Positions 24,957 through 34,384 of a stretch of 64,000 bases of DNA are shown here, piece by piece. The notes under the pieces are model-generated. The model saw only the letters and a program-made list of their open reading frames with translations. It was not told where the DNA came from and did no database searches. The translations under genes were made by a program, and so were the position numbers. The stretch is from assembly GCA_046328335.1 (NCBI GenBank), contig JAXLWU010000004.1, positions 1 to 64,000 on the forward strand, read 5' to 3'. This stretch comes from JACCXM01 sp046328335. GTDB lineage: Bacteria > Chloroflexota > Chloroflexia > Thermomicrobiales > UBA6265. Position 1 is the stretch's first letter; every line of letters begins with the position of its first letter.

Positions 24957-24976
24957 GGGCGACGCAGGCGTCGCCC
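24957..24976. repeat. Perfect GC palindrome, same core as 1322-1381
   Basis: GGGCGACGC-AG-GCGTCGCCC, a perfect 9-bp stem. It lies between the binding-protein and ATPase genes of the sugar importer and repeats the GACGCAGGCGTC core found near 1.3 kb. Confidence 0.6.
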
Positions 24977-25035
24977 GCTTCCACCCGCGATGTTCTCTCA
25001 ATTTGAGCGTGTGCTCCGCGGCGTCTTGCGACAAC

Positions 25036-25059
25036 TGAGGCGGCCAGAAGGCCGCCTCA
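25036..25059 (-). terminator. Strong hairpin between binding-protein and ATPase genes
   Basis: TGAGGCGGCC-TTCT-GGCCGCCTCA on the minus strand, a perfect 10-bp stem 28 bases after the binding-protein stop. There is no T-run, so it is more likely a partial terminator or an mRNA-stabilising 3' hairpin that lets the binding protein be made in excess over the membrane parts. Confidence 0.55.
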
Positions 25060-25086
25060 GCCAGAACGATCTCCTCTCGGCGAAGC

Positions 25087-26121
25087 CTAGAACTGCTTGC
25101 CCTTGAACTCGGCCGCGTTGCTCTTGTCGAAGAAGCGGTCCTCGACCTTGACCCAGTCCGGGATGTCCTCGCCGTTGATGTACTTCTGCATCGTCTCGAA
25201 GGCGATCGGCCCAAAGAACGGGCTCGATTCGACCGAGGCGCCGAGGGTGCCATCGAGGATGGCGTCCAGGGCCGCGTTCTCCCCGTCGATCGAGACGAGG
25301 ATGACATCCTCGCCCGGCTTGCGGCCGGCTTCCTGCAACGCGGCGATGGCGCCGATCGCCATCTCGTCGTTGTGGGCATAGACCGCGTTGACTTCGGGGT
25401 GCGCCGCCAGCAGGGTTTGCATCACCTCACGACCGGGATCGCGCTGGAAGTCAGCCGTCTGCGAGGCGATGATCTCCATGCCCGGGAATGCCCCCTCCGG
25501 GGTCGGCGTGCCGCGGAACGCCCCCTTCAGATAGTCATCGAACCCGGTCTTGCGGTCGATGGCCGGGTCGGCCCCGGTTGTCCCTTCGAGCTCGATGATC
25601 TTGGCTTCGCCCTTCATCTCCTTGGCGAGCCACTCCGCCGCGCGGCGGCCCTGATCGACGAAATCCGAGCCAATGAAGGTGATGTAATCCTCGCCCGGCT
25701 TGGCGATGGAGTGATCGACGTCGCGGTCGATGAGAATGACCGGAATGCCGGCCGCCTTCGCCTTCATCACGGACGGCGCCAGCGCCTGCGATTCGCGCGG
25801 CGGGAAGATGAGGATATCGACGCCCTGGGCGATGAGGGAATCGACGTCGGCGATCTGCTTGGCGGTGTCCTCGTTGGCGTTCGTCTCGACCAGGGTGTAG
25901 CCGAGCCGCTTCGCCTCGTCCTGCATGCTCTTGGATTCGCCCAGGCGCCACGGGTTGTTGCTGCCGGTCTGGGCAAACCCGACAGTGTAAGTGTCCTTCT
26001 TCTCGAGCGGCGGCGGCGCCGCGAACGCCGGAACCGCCAGGTAGCGGCTCGCCACCACGAGCCCCGCGCCCGCGGCGCTCAGCCGGAACACTGATCGGCG
26101 ATCAATCCTGCGGTCGAACAC
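25087..26121 (-). CDS. ytfQ: Periplasmic/lipid-anchored sugar-binding protein (YtfQ-like)
   Basis: 344 residues from GTG 26121, which has GGAGGAGG 6 bases upstream. The N-terminus (RRIDRRSVFRLSAAGAGLVVA) contains an RR pair and a hydrophobic stretch, so Tat or Sec export is possible. The type 1 periplasmic fold matches YtfQ block by block: YTVGFAQTGSNNPWR, IADVDSLIAQGVDIL, GIPVILIDRDVD, IIELEGTTGADPAIDRKTGF, AVYAHNDEMAIGAI and VSIDGENAALDAI. YtfQ binds galactofuranose/arabinofuranose; a related sugar is likely. It is the first gene of the importer operon, divergent from a sugar-acid-type dehydratase gene. Confidence 0.85.
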   Translation of the reverse strand: MFDRRIDRRSVFRLSAAGAGLVVASRYLAVPAFAAPPPLEKKDTYTVGFAQTGSNNPWRLGESKSMQDEAKRLGYTLVETNANEDTAKQIADVDSLIAQGVDILIFPPRESQALAPSVMKAKAAGIPVILIDRDVDHSIAKPGEDYITFIGSDFVDQGRRAAEWLAKEMKGEAKIIELEGTTGADPAIDRKTGFDDYLKGAFRGTPTPEGAFPGMEIIASQTADFQRDPGREVMQTLLAAHPEVNAVYAHNDEMAIGAIAALQEAGRKPGEDVILVSIDGENAALDAILDGTLGASVESSPFFGPIAFETMQKYINGEDIPDWVKVEDRFFDKSNAAEFKGKQF

Positions 26122-26327
26122 TGTATTCCTCCTCCATCGCAGGGCCTGGGCGGTTGAACGACGCCCCTTCGCTCGCGGCGCCTGCTGCGCCACATTTCAC
26201 CATTCCGCACTTGGCCGAACGATGGGCATTTCCCGCCCACCGCGGCCTCATGGGCGAAACGATTTTGGAATACTACTGTTGGCGTGTATGACGCGGCGAC
26301 CGCAGTCTCGCAAGGGGATCATTTCGG

Positions 26328-27503
26328 GTGCGCATCTCCCAGGTCTCGACGATCAAACTCCGTTACACCGTTCCCACACCGATGGTCGACGCCATCCACT
26401 ACATGCCGGAGCGGAACGTGCTGCTCGTTCAGATCACCACCGACGATGGCCGCGTCGGTCTCGGTGAAAGCGCCGCTTACGGCGGCTCGTTGGAAAGCAT
26501 GGAGCGGATCATCCTCGATGATCTGCAACCATCGCTCCTCGGCGAAGACCCATTTCACGTGGAGCGGCTCTGGCAACGAATGGCTCGACGTTCGCACCAG
26601 CGCGGGACGACCGGGATGCTGCTGCAGGCGATCAGCGGCGTCGACATCGCCCTCTGGGACCTCGTTGGGCAGGCGACCAACACGCCGCTCTATCGCCTCC
26701 TCGGCGGTTATCGCGACACCCTCGATGCCTACGCCTCCGCCGGGTTCTATGCCGGCAACAAGGGGCCGGGCGACCTCGCCGCCGAAGTCGCCGGCTATGC
26801 CGAGCGTGGCTTCCGTGCGGTGAAGATCAAGGTCGGGCGCAATCCGGACACCCTGCTCAACCCGCTGCCCGACATGTGGGCGCCGGACTATGCGACGGTG
26901 CTCTTCGAAGAGGACGTGGCGCGGGTGCGCGCGGCGCGACAGGCGATCGGCCCCGGCGTTCGCCTCGCCATCGACGCCAATAACGCCTGGACGCCAGCGA
27001 CTGCGATTCAGTTCATGCGCCGCGTCGCGGATCAGAACATCTTCTGGTTCGAGGAACCGGTCGCCACTGACGACCGGGCCGGGAGCGCGGCGGTGGCCCG
27101 CGCCATCGATACCCCGGTCGCCGGGTACGAAACCGCCACCGGGCTCGCCCAGTTCCGCGACCTGATCGCCGAGCGGGCGGTGGGCATTGTTCAGCCGGAT
27201 GTAATCTGGACCGGCGGCATCACCGTCTGCCGCAAGGTCGCCGCGTTGGCCGAGGCATACAACGTGCCAGTCGTGCCCCATGTCTTCTCGTCCGCCGTGG
27301 CCTCGATCGCCAATATGCACTTCATCGCGGCGATTCCGAACGGCGGCTTGCTCGAATTCGACCAGAATCCCAATCCGCTGCGGGCCGAACTCTTCACCGA
27401 ACCGATTGCGGTGCGGCCTGATGGCACCGTGCGGCTTCCTGACCGACCGGGACTGGGGGGCACCCTCAACCAGGATGTGGTCGATCGCTACCGGGTCGCG
27501 TGA
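26328..27503 (+). CDS. Mandelate racemase/muconate lactonising enzyme family dehydratase
   Basis: 391 residues from a GTG at 26328. The enolase superfamily: an N-terminal capping domain (about 1-120) then a TIM barrel with the Lys-x-Lys base RAVKIKVGR, metal ligands in LAIDANNAWTP (Asp), FWFEEPVATDD (Glu) and VAGYETATG (Glu), and the catalytic His in VPVVPHVFSSAVA. The KxK/His pair fits sugar-acid dehydratases such as galactonate- or rhamnonate-type, but the specificity is not readable. It is divergent from the ytfQ-like importer and followed by a sugar-type short-chain dehydrogenase, suggesting a catabolic route for the imported sugar. Confidence 0.85.
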   Translation: MRISQVSTIKLRYTVPTPMVDAIHYMPERNVLLVQITTDDGRVGLGESAAYGGSLESMERIILDDLQPSLLGEDPFHVERLWQRMARRSHQRGTTGMLLQAISGVDIALWDLVGQATNTPLYRLLGGYRDTLDAYASAGFYAGNKGPGDLAAEVAGYAERGFRAVKIKVGRNPDTLLNPLPDMWAPDYATVLFEEDVARVRAARQAIGPGVRLAIDANNAWTPATAIQFMRRVADQNIFWFEEPVATDDRAGSAAVARAIDTPVAGYETATGLAQFRDLIAERAVGIVQPDVIWTGGITVCRKVAALAEAYNVPVVPHVFSSAVASIANMHFIAAIPNGGLLEFDQNPNPLRAELFTEPIAVRPDGTVRLPDRPGLGGTLNQDVVDRYRVA

Positions 27504-27650
27504 ACTCCAGGCGCGTCAGCGCGCCTGCACGCACCGTTGGTACCCACCGGGAGCGGGTCTGAACACGGCAAGCGATAAGGCGAAGTGATTCCTGAGCGGC
27601 CCCGCGTCACCAGATTGAGCGAACAGATCTGACACAAGGAGGATGGATCG

Positions 27651-28430
<780 letters not shown>

Positions 28431-28542
28431 GCGCGCCATACCGATCGCGTCCGCGAGTTCTGGCGACGATCTTGGCGTGGGCGTTCCTCGCGCGGCGTGA
28501 CCGCAACAGATGAGGGCGTTCATTATTCGCGTTCTTGGAAAG

Positions 28543-28794
28543 CCCTCACCCCAACCCCTCTCCCTCTGCGGTGGGCGAAGGTCGCTTCTGGGCCGCGAGA
28601 TTCCCGTATGGTATCGACACGTTCCCAAGGTCACGGTCAATGTTCAGGTCAACACACAAGAGGTGTCGCTCTCCCGGTCGACGCTGACCGGGAAAGGTAC
28701 GGGTGAACTGGGATGTTCGCTCTGGCCCGGACCAGCGACGAAACCGCCGGAAAGCCCCTCGCCCTCCGCAGAGGGAGAGGGGTTGGGGTGAGGG
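28543..28794. repeat. 252-bp element bounded by perfect 29-bp inverted repeats (family B ends)
   Basis: The left end (28543-28571, CCCTCACCCCAACCCCTCTC...) is the exact reverse complement of the right end (28766-28794). Each end is itself a family B unit. The 194-base interior has no open frame I would call. It fills most of the 573-base gap between the dehydrogenase and M20 genes; the remainder shows nothing else. Confidence 0.75.
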
Positions 28795-29003
28795 CCAGCG
28801 CGGCGAGGTCGTCCTCCCTCCCCTTCTCAACTCGCGAACGAGGCAAGAGGCTCCCGTGAGGGGGCGACGCCTAGCGTGATAACGACTTCTTCGATTATTC
28901 CTCGACTGGCGCACTGCCTGGCCTTGGACAAATGAGGCGTCCTGCGCTGGTCTCCCCGATAATCCCATCCGCCACCATTGATCAGCAACAGGTGGGAGGG
29001 ACG

Positions 29004-30284
29004 ATGAACAGTACGGACCACGGGACCCAGTCCGCGATTGACCGCCTCTGGGCCCAAATCGAGCGCCGCGAAGACGAACTGATCGAAACAGTCACCGAAC
29101 TCGTGCGCCGCCCCAGTCCGCTCGGCGCCGAGGCCGAGGCCCAAGCATACGTCGCCGAGCATTTGCGCGAGTCTGGCCTCGCGGTCGATGTCTGGGACCT
29201 GGAAGATTCCGTTCGCGACTTGCCTAACGGGGGAGATAGTGGTGTGCCTTTCCCCGGCCGCCCAAACGTGGCGGGGACCGTGCGGGGCGCCGGTGGCGGC
29301 CGCTCCTTCATTCTCAACGGGCACATCGACGTCGTTTCACCCGAGCCAGTGTCGGCCTGGTCCCATGATCCCTGGCAGGCGACGATCGTCGGCGACCGCA
29401 TGTATGGCCGCGGCGCGTACGACATGAAGAGCGGCGATGCCCTCAACCTGATGCTCCCGCGGCTCTTGCGCGACGTGGGGATCGAACTGCGAGGCGATCT
29501 CGTCATCCACAGCGTGATCGAGGAAGAGTGCACCGGCAACGGCGCCCTCGCTGCCGCCCGTCGCTACCACGCCGACGCCGCGATCATGACCGAGCCGACC
29601 GGGGGTCTCTTCACGCAGGCGCACGTCGGTGTGCTCTGGTTCCGCATCGCCATTACCGGAAAATCGTGGCACGCGATGCAGGCCTGGAAAGGGGTCAACG
29701 CCATTACCCGCGCGATCCCGATCATGCAGGCGCTTCAGGAACTCGATGCGCGGCTCAATCAGCAGACGCATCCCGCATTCGCCGGCATCGAGCACCCGAT
29801 CAACCTCAATATCGGGGTGATCCAGGGGGGTGACTGGCCAAGCACCGTTCCCGGCGCCTGCGAAATCCACTGCCGTCTCAGTTGCTACCCAGGACAGAGC
29901 GTGCTCGAGACGCGGCGTGAGATCGAGGCCGCGGTCGCGGCCGTCGTCGAAAGCGATTCCTGGTTCGCCGAACACCCGCCGGTCATCACCTGGGACGGGT
30001 TCCAGAGCGCTGGCTCCGAGGTCTCCATGGACGAGCCGTTCGTCCGGTTGCTCGCAGCGTGGCACCAGCGCGTCGTCGGCCAACCAATGGCGCTCAAGGC
30101 CGGCACCGGCATCAACGACATGCGCTACTACAACTTCGAAGGGATCCCCGCCGGGTGCTATGGCGCCACCGGCGCGAATGGCCACGCTGCCGACGAATGG
30201 CTCCTCCTCCCGTCTCTGGTCCCGACCGCCAAAGTCCTTGGCGCATTCCTCTTGGAGTGGTGTGGCGTAGCGGGTAGCGGGTAG
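29004..30284 (+). CDS. M20-family metallopeptidase (ArgE/DapE/ACY1 type)
   Basis: 426 residues from ATG 29004 with GGGAGG upstream. Catalytic zinc-site motifs are in order: FILNGHIDVVSPEP (His-x-Asp), YGRGAYDMKSGDALN (bridging Asp), VIEEECTGNGA (Glu-Glu), AAIMTEPTGG and, late, a GANGHAADEW metal-His region. The dimerisation/lid domain lies between about 200 and 320 (GKSWHAMQAWKGVNA). It hydrolyses N-acyl or peptide bonds; deacetylase or dipeptidase roles fit equally. Two solute-binding proteins follow, so a peptide-type substrate is plausible. The last codons (VAGSG) are encoded by a heptamer repeat. Confidence 0.88.
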   Translation: MNSTDHGTQSAIDRLWAQIERREDELIETVTELVRRPSPLGAEAEAQAYVAEHLRESGLAVDVWDLEDSVRDLPNGGDSGVPFPGRPNVAGTVRGAGGGRSFILNGHIDVVSPEPVSAWSHDPWQATIVGDRMYGRGAYDMKSGDALNLMLPRLLRDVGIELRGDLVIHSVIEEECTGNGALAAARRYHADAAIMTEPTGGLFTQAHVGVLWFRIAITGKSWHAMQAWKGVNAITRAIPIMQALQELDARLNQQTHPAFAGIEHPINLNIGVIQGGDWPSTVPGACEIHCRLSCYPGQSVLETRREIEAAVAAVVESDSWFAEHPPVITWDGFQSAGSEVSMDEPFVRLLAAWHQRVVGQPMALKAGTGINDMRYYNFEGIPAGCYGATGANGHAADEWLLLPSLVPTAKVLGAFLLEWCGVAGSG

Positions 30285-30403
30285 CGGGTGGCAGGTGACA
30301 GGTGACGGGTGACAGGTAAAAGGCGACGAATTGTGCTTGTTCTCGCCGTCTGGTCGGTTCTCCCGCCACCCGGCACCCGCCATCCGCCACCCGCCACCTG
30401 CTA
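30267..30403. repeat. Heptamer tandem repeats, inverted arms, upstream of the first binding-protein gene
   Basis: Left arm 30267-30322: seven to eight heptamers from GTAGCGG to GTGACAG. Right arm 30362-30403: six heptamers of CCCGCCA type. Shifted by two bases, the left units (TGACAGG) are near complements of the right units, so the arms can pair across about 39 bases. The right arm runs directly into TGCTATAAC. Confidence 0.75.
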
Positions 30404-30407
30404 TAAC
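30399..30407 (+). promoter_or_regulatory. Extended -10 promoter element (TGCTATAAC)
   Basis: TG-C-TATAAC is an extended -10 at 56 bases before the binding-protein ATG, with no clear -35. The identical TGCTATAACTCC occurs at the same place before the second binding-protein gene. Confidence 0.5.
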
Positions 30408-30462
30408 TCCGCACCATCTCGACAATCAGAGACGCCGCGAAAGCAGCAAAAGGAGACGCACG

Positions 30463-32184
30463 ATGACCGATCTTCGTGTTGCCCGATTCCTCGCCGACGC
30501 TACCAGCGGCAGATTGAGCCGGCGCCAGATGCTGGAGACGGGATTGCGCCTCGGCGTAGCCACGCCGATCATCACCGCGGCGTGGGAGGCCACTCCCGCC
30601 CGCGCGACGGGTAACCCCGCCTCCGAACGAGTGTTGCCCGTGCCGGCTGCCATGCAGGGTCAATCGACCGGCAACTTCACCATCCTCCGCGATGGCAGTT
30701 CGCCCGATCTCGATCCCCACGTCGCCTACGACAGCCTCTCCTCGATGCTCTTCTTCGGACTCTACGAACTGCTCGTGCAGTACAAGGGCAGCGCAACCGA
30801 CGAGATCGCCCCGATGCTCGCCGAATCATGGGAGACGAGCGAGGACGGCAAGGCCGTCACCTTCAAGATCGCGCCGAACACGCGGTTCCATGACGGATCG
30901 GTGTGTGACGCACAAGCCGTGAAGGACTCGTTTACGCGCTTTCTGGCCCTGAACACCGGCCCCGTCATGGTGTTCAAGCGCTTTGTATCCACGCCCGAAC
31001 AGATGACCGTGGTCGATCCCACCACGATCACCTTCAACCTCGACCGCCCCTCGCCTCTCTTCCTGGCCGCGATGGCGTCCTCGTATGGCCCGTGGGTGAT
31101 CAACCCCAAGATGGTCGAGGCGCACAAGACCGCGGATGACCCTTGGGCGCGGTCGTGGTTCCAGATCAACGCATCGGGCACCGGTCCCTACCAGTTGATC
31201 GAGAACTCTCCAACCGAGCAGGTGGTCATGGCCACCTTCGCCGATTACCACGGCGGCTGGGAACGGCCCCACTTTGACCGCATCGTGGTCCGCATCGTCG
31301 CTGAGGTGGCGACGCGGCGACAGCTCCTGGAAGCGGGCGACGCCGACGCCGCCGCGCATAACTTGACCCCGGACGATGTCGAGGCGATCGCGGCCAATCC
31401 TGACATCGACGTCGAAATCTACGACTCGACCGCGGTCTACTGGACGATCATGAACGCGCCGCGCTTGCGAAGTGTCGAGGCGCGTCAGGGGTTTTCGTAC
31501 GCCTTCCCCTATGCCGATGTCATGGACAGCGCCTACCGCGGCCTGCTCGCCCGCTCCGGTCCGCTCGCCTCCGGCGTACGCGCCTCCGATCCGAACGTCT
31601 TCCTGTACGAAACCGACCTTGCCAAGGCGAAAGAATTGATCCTCGCCGCGGGCTTCAAGGAGGGTGATACGTTCGACTATGTGTTCCAGTCGGGCGATGA
31701 AGTCGAGCGCGTCATCGCCCAGCTCTTCCAGGCTCAGATCGCGAAGATCGGTTTCACGCTCGACATCGCCGAACTCGAACGGTCGGCCCTCTTCGATCTG
31801 ATTTTCGGCGACTCGCCGGCCGAGGAGCGGCCGATGTTCATCGGCGGGTGGAGCTGGTGGCCGGACTACAACGACCCGTTCAACCAACTCGACCCCAACT
31901 TCTCACCCAAGGACGGCGCCGGCATCTCCAACGCCGGTTGGTGGGTGAACGACCGGTTCAACGAGCTGTTGGCCCTCTGCCAGGTCTACGAGTCCGAAGC
32001 CGACCTGGTGACCTGGATGAAGGAGATTCAGAACATCCTGACGGAGCAAGACCCCCCGGTGATCTATTACGGCCAGGCCAAGTGGTACACGGTGCTCCGG
32101 AAGGACATCAAAGGATTCATTCCCAATCCGATCTACCTCAGCGCGTTCAACTTCGATGGGATGTATCGAGCATCGAGCGGCTAG
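30463..32184 (+). CDS. ABC transporter solute-binding protein, family 5 (peptide type), Tat signal
   Basis: 573 residues from ATG 30463 (AAAGGAGACG upstream). The N-terminal LSRRQMLETGLRLG is a twin-arginine-like signal. The family 5 signature is ALGS-like: PMLAESWETSEDGKAVTFKIAP, RFHDGSVCDAQAVKDSF, GTGPYQLIENSPTEQVVM, DADAAAHNLTPDDVEAI and GWSWWPDYNDPFNQLDPNF. Such lipoproteins or periplasmic proteins deliver peptides, nickel or sugars to Opp/Dpp permeases. No permease or ATPase gene lies beside it; the next gene is a near-duplicate binding protein of identical length. Confidence 0.88.
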   Translation: MTDLRVARFLADATSGRLSRRQMLETGLRLGVATPIITAAWEATPARATGNPASERVLPVPAAMQGQSTGNFTILRDGSSPDLDPHVAYDSLSSMLFFGLYELLVQYKGSATDEIAPMLAESWETSEDGKAVTFKIAPNTRFHDGSVCDAQAVKDSFTRFLALNTGPVMVFKRFVSTPEQMTVVDPTTITFNLDRPSPLFLAAMASSYGPWVINPKMVEAHKTADDPWARSWFQINASGTGPYQLIENSPTEQVVMATFADYHGGWERPHFDRIVVRIVAEVATRRQLLEAGDADAAAHNLTPDDVEAIAANPDIDVEIYDSTAVYWTIMNAPRLRSVEARQGFSYAFPYADVMDSAYRGLLARSGPLASGVRASDPNVFLYETDLAKAKELILAAGFKEGDTFDYVFQSGDEVERVIAQLFQAQIAKIGFTLDIAELERSALFDLIFGDSPAEERPMFIGGWSWWPDYNDPFNQLDPNFSPKDGAGISNAGWWVNDRFNELLALCQVYESEADLVTWMKEIQNILTEQDPPVIYYGQAKWYTVLRKDIKGFIPNPIYLSAFNFDGMYRASSG

Positions 32185-32300
32185 GCGAAGCGAGTCGGCA
32201 AGAACGAGTCGAGAAGTCGTGAAGGCGAGGAGTCGAGTAGAGTAGACGGCAAGTCGGCAAGATAAGAGATGGCGAGTCGGCGAGGAAGAGGATAGCCAGC

Positions 32301-32370
32301 CTCCCGTCTCCTGACTCCTGACTCCCGACTCCTGACTCCTGACTCCCGCCTGCTGCCGCCTGCTATAACT
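32301..32370. repeat. Heptamer tandem repeats (CTCCTGA) upstream of the second binding-protein gene
   Basis: Nine consecutive 7-base units (CTCCCGT, CTCCTGA x2, CTCCCGA, CTCCTGA x2, CTCCCGC, CTGCTGC, CGCCTGC), then TATAACT in the same register. A purine-rich stretch with repeated AGTCGGCAAG lies upstream (32185-32290) and could pair weakly with it. Confidence 0.75.
32361..32369 (+). promoter_or_regulatory. Extended -10 promoter element (TGCTATAAC)
   Basis: The same extended -10 as at 30399, 61 bases before the second binding-protein ATG. CTGACT about 19 bases upstream, within the repeat, is the only -35-like hexamer. Confidence 0.5.
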
Positions 32371-32429
32371 CCCCCAACTTCCACAACTCGAAGGTCGCAG
32401 TCCGTGAGTGCAGTCAAAGGAGACGCGCA

Positions 32430-34151
32430 ATGGCTAATGCCCGCATCACCCGTTTTCTGGCCGACGCAGCCGCTAGCCGCATGAGCCGCCGTCAGGTGCT
32501 CGAAACCGGTCTCCGCCTCGGTTTGGCAACGCCGATCATCGCCGCCGCTTGGCAGGCCGCGCCGGCGATGGCCGCGGTGGCGCCGGAGCAGGAGCAGCGA
32601 ATGCCGGCCCTGCCCGCGATGCAGAATCAGGCGACCGGCAGTTTCACCGTCCTCCGCGACGGAAGTTCACCCGATATCGACCCGCACTCCGCCTACGACA
32701 ATCTTTCCTCGATGCTCTTTTTCGGCTTGTACGAGATGCTCGTCCAGTACAAAGGGAGTTCGACCGACGAAATCGCGCCGATGCTGGCGGAATCGTGGGA
32801 AACGAGCGAGGACGGCAAGGCGGTCACCTTCAAGATCGCGGCCAACGCCAAGTTCCACGACGGTACCCCCTGCGATGCGCAGGCGGTCAAGGATTCCTTC
32901 ACTCGGTTTCTCGGCATGGATACCGGCCCGGTGATGGTCGTCAAGCGCTTCATGTCCACCCCGGAGCAGATGGAGGTCGTCGATCCCACCACGATCACCT
33001 TCAACCTCGACCGCCCCTCGCCCCTCTTCCTTCCCGCCATGGCCTCATCGTACGGTCCGTTCGTCGTCAACCCGAAGATGGTCGAAGAGAACAAGACCGA
33101 CGAGGACCCCTGGGCGCATGAGTGGTTCCTGATCAACGCCTCCGGCACGGGCCCGTACCAACTGACGGAGAACTCCCCCACCGAGCAGGTGATCATGACC
33201 AAATTCGAGGACTACCACGGCGGGTGGGAGCGGCCCCACTTCGACAAACTGGCGGTCCGCATCGTCGAGGAAGCCTCGACCCGCCGGCAGTTGCTGGAAA
33301 CCGGCGACGCCGACGCTGCCGCGCAGAACCTGACGCCGGAAGATGTCGAGGTACTCTCCAAGAACCCCGATGTTCAGGTCCAGATTTACGACTCCACGGC
33401 CGTTTACTGGGTCATCATGAATGCGCCGCGCCTCCAGACGGTCGCCGCGCGCCAGGGTTTCTCCTACGCGTTTCCCTACGACGACGTCATGAACAGCGCC
33501 TATCGTGGATTGATCGCCCGCTCCGGCCCGCTTGCCTCGACCGTCCGCGGTTCCGATCCGGACGTCTTCCTCTACCAGACCGATCTCGACAAGGCGAAGG
33601 AGCTGATTCTCTCCGCTGGCTTCAAGGAGGGAGACACGTTCGACTACGCCTTCCAGTCCGGAGACGAGGTGGAACGGATCATCGCGCAACTCTTCCAGGC
33701 GAATGTCGGAAAGATGGGTTTCAATCTCGACATCACCGAACTCGAACGCGGCGCGCTGGTTGATATGGTCTACGGCGACTCACCGGCCGAGGAGCGGCCA
33801 ATGTTCATCGGCGGCTGGGGTTGGTGGCCGGATTACAACGACCCGTTCAATCAGCTCGATCCGAACTTCTCACCGAAAGACGGCGCCGGCATCTCCAACG
33901 GCGGCTGGTGGGTCAACGATCGCTTCAGCGAACTGATGGGATTGAGCGAGGACTTCGAGGCGGAAGAAGACCTCAACACGTGGATGAAGGAAATCCAGAA
34001 CATCCTCACCGAGCAGGATCCTCCGGTCATCTACTACGGACAACTCAAGTGGTACACCGTTCTGCGGAAGGACATCACCGGATTCGTCCCGAACTCGCTC
34101 TACCTCAACGCCTACAACTTCGTCGACATGTACCGCGAAACAAGCGCCTGA
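32430..34151 (+). CDS. ABC transporter solute-binding protein, family 5, Tat signal (paralog)
   Basis: 573 residues, aligned without obvious gaps to the preceding protein and mostly identical by eye. The Tat-like signal is MSRRQVLETGLRLGLATPII. The same blocks recur: PMLAESWETSEDGKAVTFK, KFHDGTPCDAQAVKDSF, GTGPYQLTENSPTEQVIM, GGWGWWPDYNDPFNQLD. Differences cluster at the signal-peptide junction and surface positions (for example, MVEENKTDEDPW versus MVEAHKTADDPW). AAAGGAGACG precedes the ATG, as in the first copy. It is a tandem duplication, either for dose or for slightly different ligands. Confidence 0.88.
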   Translation: MANARITRFLADAAASRMSRRQVLETGLRLGLATPIIAAAWQAAPAMAAVAPEQEQRMPALPAMQNQATGSFTVLRDGSSPDIDPHSAYDNLSSMLFFGLYEMLVQYKGSSTDEIAPMLAESWETSEDGKAVTFKIAANAKFHDGTPCDAQAVKDSFTRFLGMDTGPVMVVKRFMSTPEQMEVVDPTTITFNLDRPSPLFLPAMASSYGPFVVNPKMVEENKTDEDPWAHEWFLINASGTGPYQLTENSPTEQVIMTKFEDYHGGWERPHFDKLAVRIVEEASTRRQLLETGDADAAAQNLTPEDVEVLSKNPDVQVQIYDSTAVYWVIMNAPRLQTVAARQGFSYAFPYDDVMNSAYRGLIARSGPLASTVRGSDPDVFLYQTDLDKAKELILSAGFKEGDTFDYAFQSGDEVERIIAQLFQANVGKMGFNLDITELERGALVDMVYGDSPAEERPMFIGGWGWWPDYNDPFNQLDPNFSPKDGAGISNGGWWVNDRFSELMGLSEDFEAEEDLNTWMKEIQNILTEQDPPVIYYGQLKWYTVLRKDITGFVPNSLYLNAYNFVDMYRETSA

Positions 34152-34186
34152 CCGGGCTCGCCTGATTCCCCAACACGCCCCCACAA

Positions 34187-34335
34187 GAGCCCCTCTCCCA
34201 TTCCGATCTCACAAGGGGAGGTACGGTCGAAATGGGGCGTTCGCAGGGCTCCAGGTGGTCCACACTGCCGCCAAAAAGCCCCTCTCCCGGCTCGACGGGA
34301 GAGGGGTTGGGGTGAGGGCCGGCGCGGCGAATCCG
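34187..34335. repeat. Family B repeat, two units
   Basis: A left unit (GCCCCTCTCCC with AAGGGGAGGTACGGTCGAAAT) and a right unit CCCCTCTCCC-ggctcgac-GGGAGAGGGG then TTGGGGTGAGGGCCGGCGCGG. It lies between the convergent binding-protein and PPOX-nitroreductase genes. Confidence 0.8.
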
Positions 34336-34384
34336 CAAAATCTCCCGGTGAGATTGCGATCGAAAATTTGTTGGGCTGAGGGCC

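Noticed and set aside
30267..32370. Heptamer arrays as a CRISPR
   Set aside because: The units are only 7 bases, without spacers, and no cas gene is near.
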